64,000 nucleotides of DNA from Alkalicella caledoniensis (lineage in GTDB: Bacteria > Bacillota > Proteinivoracia > Proteinivoracales > Proteinivoracaceae), in NCBI RefSeq assembly GCF_014467015.1, contig NZ_CP058559.1, forward strand, positions 1,612,001-1,676,000. Reading direction: 5' to 3'. Below the pieces are notes generated by a model. That model was not told the origin of the DNA, made no database searches, and saw only the letters and a program-made list of their open reading frames with translations. The position numbers were made by a program, and so were the translations under genes. Positions 1-9,068 of the stretch are shown here, in pieces (position 1 is the stretch's first letter; each line of letters starts with the position of its first letter).

Positions 1-848
1 AAGTATAATCTTTCCCCGAGGACTATAAATAGTGCAAATAACCCGAAAGTCATGGCAAGAAATATCAGTATATCATACAACCCAGACATAGTATTGCTTT
101 GGCTAAGACCAGTTGCAGCATAGCTGAGCCCTGGAAATAGATTGCTAATGATGCGAACAAAGGAGTTATTACCCTCTATAAGGGCATTTAATATAAACTC
201 TTCATCTAGTGCATTATTGGCAAATTTTTGGATAGCTATATTTACACCCACTGCAATACCTATAGCTAGGAAACTTCCAAGTAATTTGAACAAGTCTTTT
301 TTCTTTCCAATATTAACAAATCGCATTAAGATCATAACTATTATTGAAGCAAAGGCCAGAGGTATAACTGGAAGTGCCAAAAATGTCAATAGTGCATATA
401 TATAGTAAACAAGTCCTGCTGAACTTTTTATTCCATAGACCACAAGAATTGGCCCTAAAAACAATAACTCTACAATATACTCATATACCACTACTACAAT
501 AAACTTTGCAGCTATAATTTGCGACGGTTTAAAGGGTAGTGGGATAAGGTTTTCTATGTCTAAGGAAAAGTAAAATGTTGAGATTACGTAGAAAATACCA
601 AAGAAAAATATAACAAACCCACTTGCCACTATACCTAGACTCAATATAATACCCGTTTGCTGCAATGGATTTAAAAGATCATAACCCTTTGATATAAAGG
701 TGATCAACCCTATAAGCACTGGTAGTAAACTTACAGCAACAATCCCTAGCATCCACATGTTTGTACGATCTTTCTTTTTTCCGGTTCCTGTTATAGAACT
801 TAAACTAGTTTTGAGGAGCACTTTGGTTAATAATATAGTTTTATTCAC
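1..848 (-). CDS. ABC transporter permease (partial, C-terminus off the window)
   Basis: Membrane half of an ABC exporter whose ATPase lies immediately upstream. Reading the minus strand from GTG at 848 gives an open frame to the window edge (about 282 residues) with several long hydrophobic stretches typical of ABC-2 type permeases. The GTG overlaps the last 8 bases of the ATPase gene, so the two are translationally coupled. The substrate cannot be told from sequence. No stop codon is seen, so the true C-terminus is missing. The GTG start is my choice from the overlap; an internal ATG is possible. Confidence 0.75.
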   Translation of the reverse strand, partial: MNKTILLTKVLLKTSLSSITGTGKKKDRTNMWMLGIVAVSLLPVLIGLITFISKGYDLLNPLQQTGIILSLGIVASGFVIFFFGIFYVISTFYFSLDIENLIPLPFKPSQIIAAKFIVVVVYEYIVELLFLGPILVVYGIKSSAGLVYYIYALLTFLALPVIPLAFASIIVMILMRFVNIGKKKDLFKLLGSFLAIGIAVGVNIAIQKFANNALDEEFILNALIEGNNSFVRIISNLFPGLSYAATGLSQSNTMSGLYDILIFLAMTFGLFALFIVLGERLY

Positions 849-1566
849 TTTGTGTCATCTCCAAAAATATTTTTTCTAAGGACTCATTGCTTTTAAAATG
901 GTCCTTCATCTCATCTAGTTTGCCACAAAATAAAATCTTGCCTTTGTTTATTATGGCTACCCTGTCACATATTTTCTCAGCCACATCTAATACATGTGTT
1001 GAAAAGAACACTGTTTTACCAGCTTGAGTATGTTCTTTCATCATTTCCTTTAGTACAAAGGAAGACCTGGGATCTAAACCTGTCATAGGTTCATCTAAAA
1101 TCCAGACTGGGGGTTCATGAATCAATGCCCCCATAACTATTATCTTTTGTCTCATACCATGGGAGTAACTTTGAATCTTGTCTCCGAGGGCCTTAGTCAT
1201 CTCAAACCTCTTAGCCATCAAATTAATCCTCTCTAACCTTAAATCTCCAGGAACATCGTATACGTCAGCCATGAAGTTTAAGTACTCAATACCTTTTAGC
1301 CTCAGAAACATATTAGGACTGTCAGGTACAAATCCAAATTCTTTCTTAGCCCTTAATGATTCTGACAAAATATCTAAACCATTTATTTTGATATTTCCTT
1401 CATCAGGTTTTAATATCCCTGTTATCATTTTTATTGTTGTTGTTTTACCTGCACCGTTTGGACCTAAAAAACCAAATATTTCTCCATCTGGAATGGTTAA
1501 GTTAAGGGTGTCAACTGCTTTTTCTACGCCACTATAGCTTTTAGTTAAGTTTTGTAACTCTATCAT
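841..1566 (-). CDS. ABC transporter ATP-binding protein
   Basis: Cytoplasmic ATPase that should power the permease encoded directly downstream. It has the Walker A motif GPNGAGKTTTIK, the signature SHGMRQK, the Walker B segment WILDEP and the switch histidine in STHVLD. It is about 241 residues, the usual size for a single-domain exporter ATPase of the CcmA/YtrB kind. I place the start at ATG 1566 because AAGGTGAAC lies just upstream as a ribosome site; a GTG 15 bases earlier overlaps that site. The last 8 bases overlap the permease gene. The substrate is unknown; drug, antimicrobial peptide or lipid export are all possible. Confidence 0.9.
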   Translation of the reverse strand: MIELQNLTKSYSGVEKAVDTLNLTIPDGEIFGFLGPNGAGKTTTIKMITGILKPDEGNIKINGLDILSESLRAKKEFGFVPDSPNMFLRLKGIEYLNFMADVYDVPGDLRLERINLMAKRFEMTKALGDKIQSYSHGMRQKIIVMGALIHEPPVWILDEPMTGLDPRSSFVLKEMMKEHTQAGKTVFFSTHVLDVAEKICDRVAIINKGKILFCGKLDEMKDHFKSNESLEKIFLEMTQSE

Positions 1567-1744
1567 AATGTTCACCTTCACCTTTATATATTTTTTGTAT
1601 TTCTTTCACCTTCTACAAATATACTTTTTTCTCCTTCAAAATTACATTAAAAAAACATTAATTTTTACTTAAATATATTTAATTCTAGCAAATATTGTGA
1701 AATTTTACCTTTTACTTTTTAGTATAATGTGCTATAATAAAATC

Positions 1745-2145
1745 AAGAAGAGCAAAACTCTTCCACATACCCTAATTCACTTATTACGATTTATCAAGTA
1801 TTTTGTATTTGGTATTCAGTAGTTAGATTTAAGAATTGTGGGTTTTTTTATTACCTTTAAACCATTACCTTTTTGCATTTACTGATAGTTAGAGTGTTCA
1901 CTAAGCAATAAGCACTATCCTCCAAAATAGTACTTCGGATTTTATTAGTTAGGTTTAAGTTAGAAAATGATTTATGCTAGACCATTTATTAAGTAAGATG
2001 ATTTATTAAACTGTTAGTAAGTTATTGTTACGGATTGAAAGGATGTATTAGTATTAGATCAGGATCATGTATAGCTTCAAATAGAATTAGGGTATGGTAA
2101 GTAGCCAATTTGTATGAAACAAACAAATTGGCTACTTATTTTTTT
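1745..2145 (+). ncRNA. Candidate structured noncoding RNA, about 400 nt
   Basis: A gene-free stretch of 760 bases carries the marks of an RNA gene. There is an extended -10 promoter (TGCTATAAT ending at 1738, with TTTACT at 1711 as a weak -35), a short hairpin (GAAGAG 1747-1752 with CTCTTC 1758-1763), and a perfect 13-bp closing helix (CATACCCTAATTC at 1766-1778 with its complement at 2084-2096). A strong intrinsic terminator follows at 2099-2145. An internal hairpin GATAGT/ACTATC is also visible. I see no signature of RNase P RNA, tmRNA, SRP RNA or a T-box. It lies divergent from the ABC operon. Function is unknown. Confidence 0.5.
2099..2145 (+). terminator. Strong intrinsic terminator of the candidate RNA
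   Basis: A perfect 14-bp stem (2099-2112 with 2124-2137, core GTAGCCAATTTG) with an 11-nt loop is followed by a T-rich run to 2145. It reads on the plus strand, where no protein gene exists upstream, which is the main reason to suspect an RNA gene here. Confidence 0.85.
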
Positions 2146-2306
2146 GCCCTTTTAAGTTGCAAATTACAACAATATTAGAATCATCTCTTGAGAAGTTCCT
2201 TTAGATGGATTTATTTTTTTTATTCTTACCTAGTTAGCTTATATTTTGTTATTTGAGGCCACTAGGATATTTGCATGTCATATTATAATGCTTAGTGTTA
2301 ATAAGC

Positions 2307-2333
2307 ATAAGACAAGGGAGACCCTTGTCTTAT
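2307..2333 (-). terminator. Terminator overlapping the aminotransferase stop
   Basis: A perfect 12-bp stem (ATAAGACAAGGG 2307-2318 with 2322-2333) with a 3-nt loop includes the stop codon of the aminotransferase gene. The T-run on the minus side is weak. Confidence 0.6.
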
Positions 2334-3448
2334 AATCCACTTATAAACTCTGAAATTTTCTCTAATCCTGCTTTTATCTTTTCTGGGCTGTCTGCATAGC
2401 CAATGCGCACGTATCCTTCCATGTCTAGTGCCTTTCCTGGAACAAGTAGCACTCCTTTTTCTTCTAGCAGTCTGCCACAGAATTCTTCTGATGTCATCCC
2501 AAGATCAAACTTCACAAAAGCAGTGGTTCCTGCCTTAGGTCTTACGTAGGATAGTCTAGGTTCACTGTTAATCCATTTATCAAGTATTTCTATGTTTTCT
2601 TTTACTAAGGTTAGATTTCTATGGATAATTTTATCTAGATTCTCTAGAGCAACAGCTGCTAAACGGTCATCAACCATACTACAGCTAATGGTGTTGTAAT
2701 CTCTGCGTTTACTTAAACTCTTAATGAGGTCAGCTGGTCCTGTAGCCCAACCAATTCTAAGCCCTGCTAGGGAAAATGTTTTAGACATACTTCCTGTGCT
2801 GATACCTTTCTCATATAGGTCAACAATAGATTCTGTAAAGCTTTCACCCTCATGGGTTAGTCCTCGGTATACTTCATCACACAATATATATGCATCATAC
2901 TCTTTAGCGATTTCCACTATTTTTAGCAAGAACTCTTTATCCATTAAAGATCCAGTGGGATTGTTGGGATTACTTATGCAAATCAACTTTGTTCTATCAT
3001 TCATCTGTGCCGTAAGCTCTTCTATATTAGGAAGGTATTTGTTTTCTGCCGTTAGATTTACCGTCTTAACTTGGGCACCTAGGGCTTCTGGTAGGGAGTA
3101 GTGTTGTTGATATGTAGGAATAACAGTTACGACTGTGTCCCCTGGTTCTAGTAATGTCTGAAACACAAGGGAATTTGCCCCAATTGCACCATGGGTTATC
3201 ATAACATTTTCAAAGTCTACTTCTTTATATAATTTTGCTATGGCACTTCTTAGCCTGATTGAGCCATCGATTTCACCGTAGTTAAGTTTCATTTTTAATA
3301 TGTCATTAATAATTTCTTCTTTTTCACCAGATAGACTTAAAAGTTCTTCAACATTAAATGGTTCAACACACGTTTGTGCAAGATTATAAATACAATCACC
3401 TTCACGGGCATTCATCCATATTTCAATGCCAAAATCCTTGATTTTCAT
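2330..3448 (-). CDS. Class I/II pyridoxal-phosphate aminotransferase
   Basis: Fold-type I PLP aminotransferase of 372 residues; it should move an amino group from an amino acid to a 2-oxo acid in the cytosol. Visible motifs are SNPNNPTG (substrate/PLP loop), CDEVYRG (PLP-binding Asp and Tyr) and SMSKTFSLAGLRIGW (Schiff-base lysine). The N-terminal region resembles the group that includes capreomycidine synthase-like and general aspartate-type transaminases, so the substrate is open. It has its own terminator and lies 195 bases after the terminator of the upstream operon, so it is probably a separate unit. It could transaminate products of that operon, which is inference. Confidence 0.85.
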   Translation of the reverse strand: MKIKDFGIEIWMNAREGDCIYNLAQTCVEPFNVEELLSLSGEKEEIINDILKMKLNYGEIDGSIRLRSAIAKLYKEVDFENVMITHGAIGANSLVFQTLLEPGDTVVTVIPTYQQHYSLPEALGAQVKTVNLTAENKYLPNIEELTAQMNDRTKLICISNPNNPTGSLMDKEFLLKIVEIAKEYDAYILCDEVYRGLTHEGESFTESIVDLYEKGISTGSMSKTFSLAGLRIGWATGPADLIKSLSKRRDYNTISCSMVDDRLAAVALENLDKIIHRNLTLVKENIEILDKWINSEPRLSYVRPKAGTTAFVKFDLGMTSEEFCGRLLEEKGVLLVPGKALDMEGYVRIGYADSPEKIKAGLEKISEFISGL

Positions 3449-3602
3449 TATACCAATCTCCTTATGATTTTAGTTTCTATTTAAGTGCATGAGCTTATGG
3501 TTTATTCTTATAGTTTATCTAATTATGTTAAACATTACAATGTTTTGAGTAAATTTCAAATAACATTATTGCTTAAGGTGTTACATTTGGCAACGACAAA
3601 AA

Positions 3603-3624
3603 TCCCACCTAGTAAAAGGAGGGA
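3603..3624 (-). terminator. Terminator of the 3644-10247 operon
   Basis: On the minus strand TCCCTCC pairs with GGTGGGA (one mismatch) around an 8-nt loop and is followed by TTTTTG. It sits 20 bases after the stop of the last gene of the operon. Confidence 0.7.
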
Positions 3625-3643
3625 CTTTGTCTTTTTTGTTATA

Positions 3644-4852
3644 TTACAGGTTTAGCTCTTTTTTAACATGGTTAAGTGCTTGATCAAGATCTGCAATTAA
3701 CTCATCAACGTTTTCAATACCAACAGAAATTCTTACTTGACCTTCTGCGATACCTACTGCTTCTCTTTCTTCTTGAGAAAGTGCGGCATGGCTCATAGAT
3801 GGAGAATGTTGGATTAGAGAGTCAACACAACCTAGAGAAGTTGCAAGGCTGATTAGTTTAACGCTGTTCATTAGTAATTTACCAGCTTCAAATCCACCTC
3901 TAACATTGAAACTCATCATACCACCGAAATCTTTCATTTGCCTTTTAGCAAGCTCATGTTGTGCATGAGATTTAAGTCCTGGATAAAGAACTTCGTCTAC
4001 CATGTCGTGAGCGTCTAAGAACTCAGCGATTTTACGAGCGTTTGCACAGTGAATTTCCATTCTTGGTCCAAGGGTTTTGATACCTTTAGAGATTTCAGAT
4101 GCATCCATTGGAGAGATGATTCCACCAAACCACTCAAGGTATGGTTGTCTGATTTTATCCATAAGCTCTTGAGAACCTACGATCATACCGCCAACAACAT
4201 CACCATGACCGTTTAGGTATTTAGTAGCAGAGTGTAAAACGATGTCTGCACCTAGCTCCAGTGGTCTTTGAAGGTATGGAGTTGCATAAGTGCTATCTAC
4301 AAATAGTAGAGCGCCACCTTCGTGAGCAATGTCTGCAACTGCTTGAATGTCAGTAATTCTTAGAACTGGGTTACATGGAGTCTCGATATATACAACTTTT
4401 GTGTTTGGTTTCATAGCAGCTTTAATAGCTTCTGGTTCAGTGGTGTTTACCATTGTTACTTCAACACCGTAAGTTGGTAGTAAGTCTCTTACGAATCCGT
4501 AAGTACACCCGTAGATGATATCTCCTACTACTAAGTGATCTCCTGCCTTAAGGTTAGCCATAAGAGCAGTTGTGATAGCAGCCATACCAGATGCAGCAGC
4601 TAAAGCAGCTTCTGCTCCTTCTAGAGCAGCTACTTTCTCTTGAAGTGCGTCTACAGTTGGGTTGCCAAATCTACCGTAAGCGTAGCCTTTTTCTTCACCA
4701 TATCCAATTCTGATTGCTCTTTCTACGTTTTCGATTACGAAAGTGGAAGTACGGTATACTGGTGCAACGTGTGCTCCTGTTGTTGGGCAGTGTTCACTAC
4801 CAGCATGAATTGCTCTTGTATTAAATGAAAGATTTTTTCTGTCCATTTTCAT
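3644..4852 (-). CDS. Methionine gamma-lyase-like PLP enzyme (Cys/Met metabolism family)
   Basis: A 402-residue fold-type I PLP enzyme of the trans-sulfuration family. The Schiff-base lysine is K211 (SATKYLNGHGD), the PLP-ring aspartate is D186, and the active-site loop reads IYGCTYGF with Cys116. A Cys at this place, with Tyr114 and the same numbering as the Pseudomonas enzyme, is the hallmark of methionine gamma-lyases; cystathionine enzymes usually have Gly or Asn there. Family members eliminate the gamma substituent of an amino acid, giving 2-oxobutyrate and ammonia. It is the last gene of an operon with a TRAP transporter and two amide hydrolases, so its true substrate may be a product of those (for example 2,4-diaminobutyrate) rather than methionine. 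That is inference. Confidence 0.85.
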   Translation of the reverse strand: MKMDRKNLSFNTRAIHAGSEHCPTTGAHVAPVYRTSTFVIENVERAIRIGYGEEKGYAYGRFGNPTVDALQEKVAALEGAEAALAAASGMAAITTALMANLKAGDHLVVGDIIYGCTYGFVRDLLPTYGVEVTMVNTTEPEAIKAAMKPNTKVVYIETPCNPVLRITDIQAVADIAHEGGALLFVDSTYATPYLQRPLELGADIVLHSATKYLNGHGDVVGGMIVGSQELMDKIRQPYLEWFGGIISPMDASEISKGIKTLGPRMEIHCANARKIAEFLDAHDMVDEVLYPGLKSHAQHELAKRQMKDFGGMMSFNVRGGFEAGKLLMNSVKLISLATSLGCVDSLIQHSPSMSHAALSQEEREAVGIAEGQVRISVGIENVDELIADLDQALNHVKKELNL

Positions 4853-4893
4853 GTTAAAATTCCTCCTAGATCAAGTATTTATATTTCAAATTA

Positions 4894-6063
4894 TTATTTA
4901 ACGAATAGTTTTCTTTCGAAGTTAGCTAAAGCTTCACAGCCATTTTTTGTAACTCTGATTGTTTCACTGATTTCGAAACCGAAATCGTCGAACCACATAC
5001 CAGGTATCACGTGGAATGTCATGTTTTCTTTAACAACAGTTTTGTCGCCAGGTCTTAAGCTTATTGTGTGCTCGCCCCAGTCTGGTGGGAAGTTAAGTCC
5101 TGTAGAGTAACCTATACGGGACTCTTTTTCTAAACCATACTTCCTTAGAACACTTGCCCAAGTTGCTTCTATTTCTTCACATGTTACACCTGGTTTAATG
5201 AAGTCTAAAGTTTTGTTGATACCTTCAGCTACGATATCAGCAGTTCTTTGCATTTGGTCAGTTGGTTTTCCTAGGAATATAGTCCTAGCCATAGGAGAGT
5301 GATATCTTTGGTGACATCCAGCTAATTCAAGGATAATTGCATCCCCTTCTTTATACTTTCTATCAGTCCAAGTTAAGTGACAGGCACCTGTGTTTTCTCC
5401 AGAAGGCATTAGAGGAACGATTGCAGCATAGTCACCACCGAATTCTTCTGTACCAGTTAGGTAAGAACGATAGATCTCAGCAGCTAGGTCACATTCTCTT
5501 ATACCTACTTCAGCTTTAGCTATTGCATCTGCCATGCCGATTTCACTGATTTTAGCCGCACGCTGCATAAGAGTGATTTCATTTTCAGACTTTACAATTC
5601 TCACCCAGTTTACAAGCTCTTTTGCGTCTACAAAACTTGCATTTGGTAAACTTTTATTTAACTCCATGTAGCATTTTGCTGTGAAGTAGTAGTTATCCAT
5701 TTCAACAGCTACAGTTTTGTTGCCTTGGCCTCTTTTTATAAGCTCATTAGCGATAAAGTTCATTGGATGTTTTATTTCGTTTTGAACATAGTCATCACCG
5801 TATTGGATGATATTTTCTCTTTTTAACCATGTTGTTTTTTGAGCACCTAGTTGGTCAATACCACGGCCAATCCAGATAGGTTCTTCTTCATCTAGCATAA
5901 CAACTAGCATTTGGTGTACATAGAATGACCATGCATTGTAGCCAGAGATATAGCACATATTAGCAGGGTCAGTTACTAGTAATACTTCAATACCTCTTTC
6001 TTCCATCTTAGCCTTAACATTTTTTACGCGATTTTGAAACTCTTCACGACTAAACGCCAGCAT
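4894..6063 (-). CDS. Creatinase/M24-fold hydrolase, ectoine hydrolase (DoeA/EutD)-like
   Basis: A 389-residue pita-bread-fold protein. Metal-dependent M24 peptidases have two aspartates in the segments (I/L)DxG and SDxTRT. Here they read LELAG and SPMART, so the dimetal site is lost, as in creatinase and ectoine hydrolase. The N-terminal stretch SGYNAWSFYVHQML and the overall layout and length fit the DoeA/EutD family as I remember it, whose members open the ectoine ring to N-acetyl-2,4-diaminobutyrate. It sits between a TRAP transporter and a gamma-lyase, 35 bases after dctP. Automatic annotation would probably call it Xaa-Pro peptidase; the lost metal ligands argue against that. The exact substrate is not proven. 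Confidence 0.8.
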   Translation of the reverse strand: MLAFSREEFQNRVKNVKAKMEERGIEVLLVTDPANMCYISGYNAWSFYVHQMLVVMLDEEEPIWIGRGIDQLGAQKTTWLKRENIIQYGDDYVQNEIKHPMNFIANELIKRGQGNKTVAVEMDNYYFTAKCYMELNKSLPNASFVDAKELVNWVRIVKSENEITLMQRAAKISEIGMADAIAKAEVGIRECDLAAEIYRSYLTGTEEFGGDYAAIVPLMPSGENTGACHLTWTDRKYKEGDAIILELAGCHQRYHSPMARTIFLGKPTDQMQRTADIVAEGINKTLDFIKPGVTCEEIEATWASVLRKYGLEKESRIGYSTGLNFPPDWGEHTISLRPGDKTVVKENMTFHVIPGMWFDDFGFEISETIRVTKNGCEALANFERKLFVK

Positions 6064-6098
6064 TTATATTCACTCCTAATAATATATTTTTAAAAGTT

Positions 6099-7133
6099 TT
6101 ATTTACTGTCTAAAAGCTCTTGGATCTCAGCTTCAAAAAGATCTAAGATTTCATTACCTCTTGTCCCAACTGAATTTCTAAATACTTGCCTTGCTGATAC
6201 ACTTGCATCTCTAAATAATTCTCTTTCTTCGTCTGTTAGCTCTATTATTTTAATATCACTAACTTCCCTTATTTTATCAAGTCTAGTTTTATTTAAGTTA
6301 CGTTGGAATTCGAAGATATGGTCTGTTACTTCTGCAATTACCTCTTCTACCATTTGTCTTGTTGTAGCATCTAAACTATCAATGAAATCAACGTTAGAAA
6401 CCATTGCTGCAACGAAAGCATCTTGGTTAGATAAAATAATATATCTTTGAACCTCATAGAAACTCATTTCTTCAATTGCAAACACTGGATTTACCTGCGC
6501 ATCAATTTGACCTAGCTGTAATCCACTGTAAACTTCCATGTAAGGCATTGGAGTTGGGTTTGCACCATATGCTCTATAACTGGCAATAATTAATGGAGAT
6601 TGCATGGTCCTAATTTTAACACCTGAAAAGTCCTTTGGTGTTCTAATCTCTTTGTTTGTTGTCCAAACATTAAAACCTTCCACAAACCAGCTGTGTACAT
6701 TCATGTCATGTTCTCTGTTTATTTCGTTTAAACGCTTAATAGCTTGAGATTCATCTAGCATTGTCTTAATGTCCTCTTCATCGGAAGGCAGTAAGAAATG
6801 GTTGTAAAAAATATTGTTTTCAGGTACAGTTGTTGAACTACTACCTGGGTTTACTATGGCAAAGTTTAATAGCCCTTCTTGAATAAATTCTACGTGGTCT
6901 ACGTGGTTTCCAATTTCACCAGTTCTGTATACTTCCACTTCTATAGACCCGTTACTTCTTTCCTCAATAAGTCTTTTGAATTCTAAAGCAAATTCATCCA
7001 TAACACCGCCAACAACTTCTTCATGGCCAATTCTCCATGTTGTTACACCATCATCTACGATTTCTGCACAACCTGCAGTAAAGGTTAAAGTTAATAATAC
7101 TAAACATATAGATATAAGTTTAAAGGCTCGCAT
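6099..7133 (-). CDS. dctP: TRAP transporter substrate-binding lipoprotein (DctP family)
   Basis: Extracytoplasmic binding protein of a tripartite sodium-driven importer, 344 residues. It starts with a lipoprotein signal peptide (MRAFKLISICLVLLTLTFTAG, with the lipobox Cys next), so it is anchored to the outer face of the membrane. The family arginine and asparagine region is visible around VKIRTMQSPL and GQIDAQVNPV. It follows the large membrane subunit by 30 bases. In this family the ligand is usually a carboxylate or a zwitterion such as ectoine, and the neighbouring hydrolases suggest an acylated or cyclic amino acid. Confidence 0.9.
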   Translation of the reverse strand: MRAFKLISICLVLLTLTFTAGCAEIVDDGVTTWRIGHEEVVGGVMDEFALEFKRLIEERSNGSIEVEVYRTGEIGNHVDHVEFIQEGLLNFAIVNPGSSSTTVPENNIFYNHFLLPSDEEDIKTMLDESQAIKRLNEINREHDMNVHSWFVEGFNVWTTNKEIRTPKDFSGVKIRTMQSPLIIASYRAYGANPTPMPYMEVYSGLQLGQIDAQVNPVFAIEEMSFYEVQRYIILSNQDAFVAAMVSNVDFIDSLDATTRQMVEEVIAEVTDHIFEFQRNLNKTRLDKIREVSDIKIIELTDEERELFRDASVSARQVFRNSVGTRGNEILDLFEAEIQELLDSK

Positions 7134-7163
7134 TTTAGTCCCCCTTTTTTTATAGCAAAACTT

Positions 7164-8438
7164 TTATAAAAACCTTGTAGTAAATAAAGCAATTTCTGGG
7201 AAAAAGATCATTAGTATTGATACGATAACAAACATTATCATATATGGCGCTAAACCTTTAACAACTTGTGAGTAAGATTTGTCAAACACTGCACATGCTG
7301 TAAAGATGTTACAACCAAAAGGTGGTGTAACTGCACCAATTGCAGATTGTAAAGTTACGATAATACCAAGGTGTAATGGATCAATTCCAGCTGCTATGGC
7401 AGGTCCAATAAATATTGGAGCCAATATGATAATAACAACAAGTTGATCAACAAACATACATCCAATGAAGTAGAAAATTGTTACTACAAATAGTATCCAT
7501 AATGCTGAAGGGTCAGTACCTAAGATTGATGCACTTATCATTTGAGGTATTCTAGCTAGGGATATTACCCATGAGAAACCCATACCTGCGGCAACTAGTA
7601 CGAATACAACTGATGTAACCATACCAGATGATAATGCTATACTTGGAATATCTTTTATCTTTACTGATTTGAAAATCAATACTTCAAGGATAAATGCATA
7701 TAATACCGAGGCTGCAGCTGCTTCTGTAGGACTAAATAGACCTGTGTAAATACCACCGATAATGATTGCTGGAAAACCCATAGGAAGAATTGCTCTTTTA
7801 AATGCATGTAAGCGCTCTGCCCAAGTTGCTTTAGGTGCAACAGGAATATTGTTCTTTTTAGCAGCAAAGAAGTTATACACTGCGAAGAAAACAAGTATTA
7901 AAAGCCCAGGTCCGATACCTGCTATAAATAGATCTGATACGGAAACACCTGTCATAACTGCATACATAATCATAACAACACTTGGTGGAATAAGCAGTGC
8001 TATATTAGCTGACGAAATAATCAGTGAGTAAATATCTTTTTCTGCATAACCTGCTTTTATCAATCTTTTTTGCATAGGTTTACCGATTGCAACAACTGTC
8101 GCTTGCGTCGAGCCAGATATAGCACCAAAGAATGTACAAGCTGCTGCCGTGGTTATACCCAAACCACCTCTAACATGACCGATAAATCTTTCAACAAAGT
8201 CTAGTAGCCTGTCTGCTGTTTGTCCTGTACACATAATATCAGCAGCAAATATAAACATCGGAACAGCTAACAGAACAAATACTTCAACCCCTGATACCAT
8301 CTGTTGTACTAAGAATACGGGATCGATCTCAGGCATAAATACTAAAACTACTGCCAGTGGACTTAAAAGCAAGGATACTTTTAATGGAAAACTAAGCAAC
8401 ATAAAGATAACTAGTATTGACATTAACAATAAGACCAT
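7164..8438 (-). CDS. dctM: TRAP transporter large permease (DctM family)
   Basis: The 424-residue large membrane subunit carries out sodium-coupled transport together with DctP and DctQ. The sequence is almost wholly hydrophobic with about 12 membrane segments. It shows the family stretches AVPMFIFAADIM, FGAISGSTQATVVAIG and TPPFGCNIF, the last two being the hairpin regions that form the substrate and sodium sites in related elevator transporters. It is the normal family length and lies 31 bases after dctQ. Confidence 0.92.
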   Translation of the reverse strand: MVLLLMSILVIFMLLSFPLKVSLLLSPLAVVLVFMPEIDPVFLVQQMVSGVEVFVLLAVPMFIFAADIMCTGQTADRLLDFVERFIGHVRGGLGITTAAACTFFGAISGSTQATVVAIGKPMQKRLIKAGYAEKDIYSLIISSANIALLIPPSVVMIMYAVMTGVSVSDLFIAGIGPGLLILVFFAVYNFFAAKKNNIPVAPKATWAERLHAFKRAILPMGFPAIIIGGIYTGLFSPTEAAAASVLYAFILEVLIFKSVKIKDIPSIALSSGMVTSVVFVLVAAGMGFSWVISLARIPQMISASILGTDPSALWILFVVTIFYFIGCMFVDQLVVIIILAPIFIGPAIAAGIDPLHLGIIVTLQSAIGAVTPPFGCNIFTACAVFDKSYSQVVKGLAPYMIMFVIVSILMIFFPEIALFTTRFL

Positions 8439-8469
8439 TTATCATTTCCCCCTTTTTTTAGTGGATTTT

Positions 8470-9036
8470 TTATAGTTCTTCTGAAGTTGTTATCCCAGTT
8501 AAGTCAGCAAAAGTTTCTGCTTCTTTATCTGGTCCTTCATTACCGGAGTAAATCTCATCTTTATGGATTACATTAAGCACGAAGTTTACAAGATTTTGAA
8601 CTCCACCCATAAAAAATCCAATTGGGAAGAACATAACTACTACATATCTGGCCCATTCTAGAGCCGGTGTTACACGTCCTCTACTTGCTACCATTAGAGT
8701 GTACCTTAGTCCTAGGTAAGCGAAATAGAACATAACTACCATTGTTACAAAAGAAACTATCAGTGTTAGAATCTTTTTTACCTTGAAAGATGACATGTCG
8801 TAAATTGCAGTCATTCTTATGTGTTTACCTTTACGGGTAGCGTAACTAATACCAACGAATGTAACAACTACAACCATGAACTGACCTATTTCCTCAGCAA
8901 AAGACCATGAGTTGTTAAATACTGCACGCATTATAACGTTACCAATCAAAAGTAATGACATTGCAATTACACCAAAACTTAAAATAAATGCTTCTAGCTT
9001 ACTTAAAATCTGATCAACTTTTTTTAATATAGACAT
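8470..9036 (-). CDS. dctQ: TRAP transporter small permease (DctQ family)
   Basis: A 188-residue protein with four membrane segments, the small subunit that supports DctM. The conserved tryptophan/glutamate stretch SWSFAEEIGQFMVV is present. It has a clear ribosome site (GGAGGGAAGC before ATG 9036) and lies 32 bases after the M20 hydrolase gene, inside the same operon. Confidence 0.88.
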   Translation of the reverse strand: MSILKKVDQILSKLEAFILSFGVIAMSLLLIGNVIMRAVFNNSWSFAEEIGQFMVVVVTFVGISYATRKGKHIRMTAIYDMSSFKVKKILTLIVSFVTMVVMFYFAYLGLRYTLMVASRGRVTPALEWARYVVVMFFPIGFFMGGVQNLVNFVLNVIHKDEIYSGNEGPDKEAETFADLTGITTSEEL

Positions 9037-9068
9037 TGCTTCCCTCCGCCCTTTTTTTTAATAACTTC

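Noticed and set aside
142-405. Open frame on the plus strand
   Set aside because: It is the reverse shadow of the ABC permease, with no ribosome site.
1745-2145. tmRNA, 6S RNA, RNase P RNA or T-box
   Set aside because: None of the signature sequences I know (tRNA-like ends, GAGGAAAGTCC, AGGGTGGNACCGCG) is present; 6S RNA is half as long.
3449-3643. SAM riboswitch or T-box before the gamma-lyase/aminotransferase genes
   Set aside because: The leader holds only a simple terminator; no S-box core is present.
4894-6063. Xaa-Pro aminopeptidase
   Set aside because: The two aspartate metal ligands are replaced (LELAG, SPMART), so it is a creatinase/DoeA-type hydrolase.
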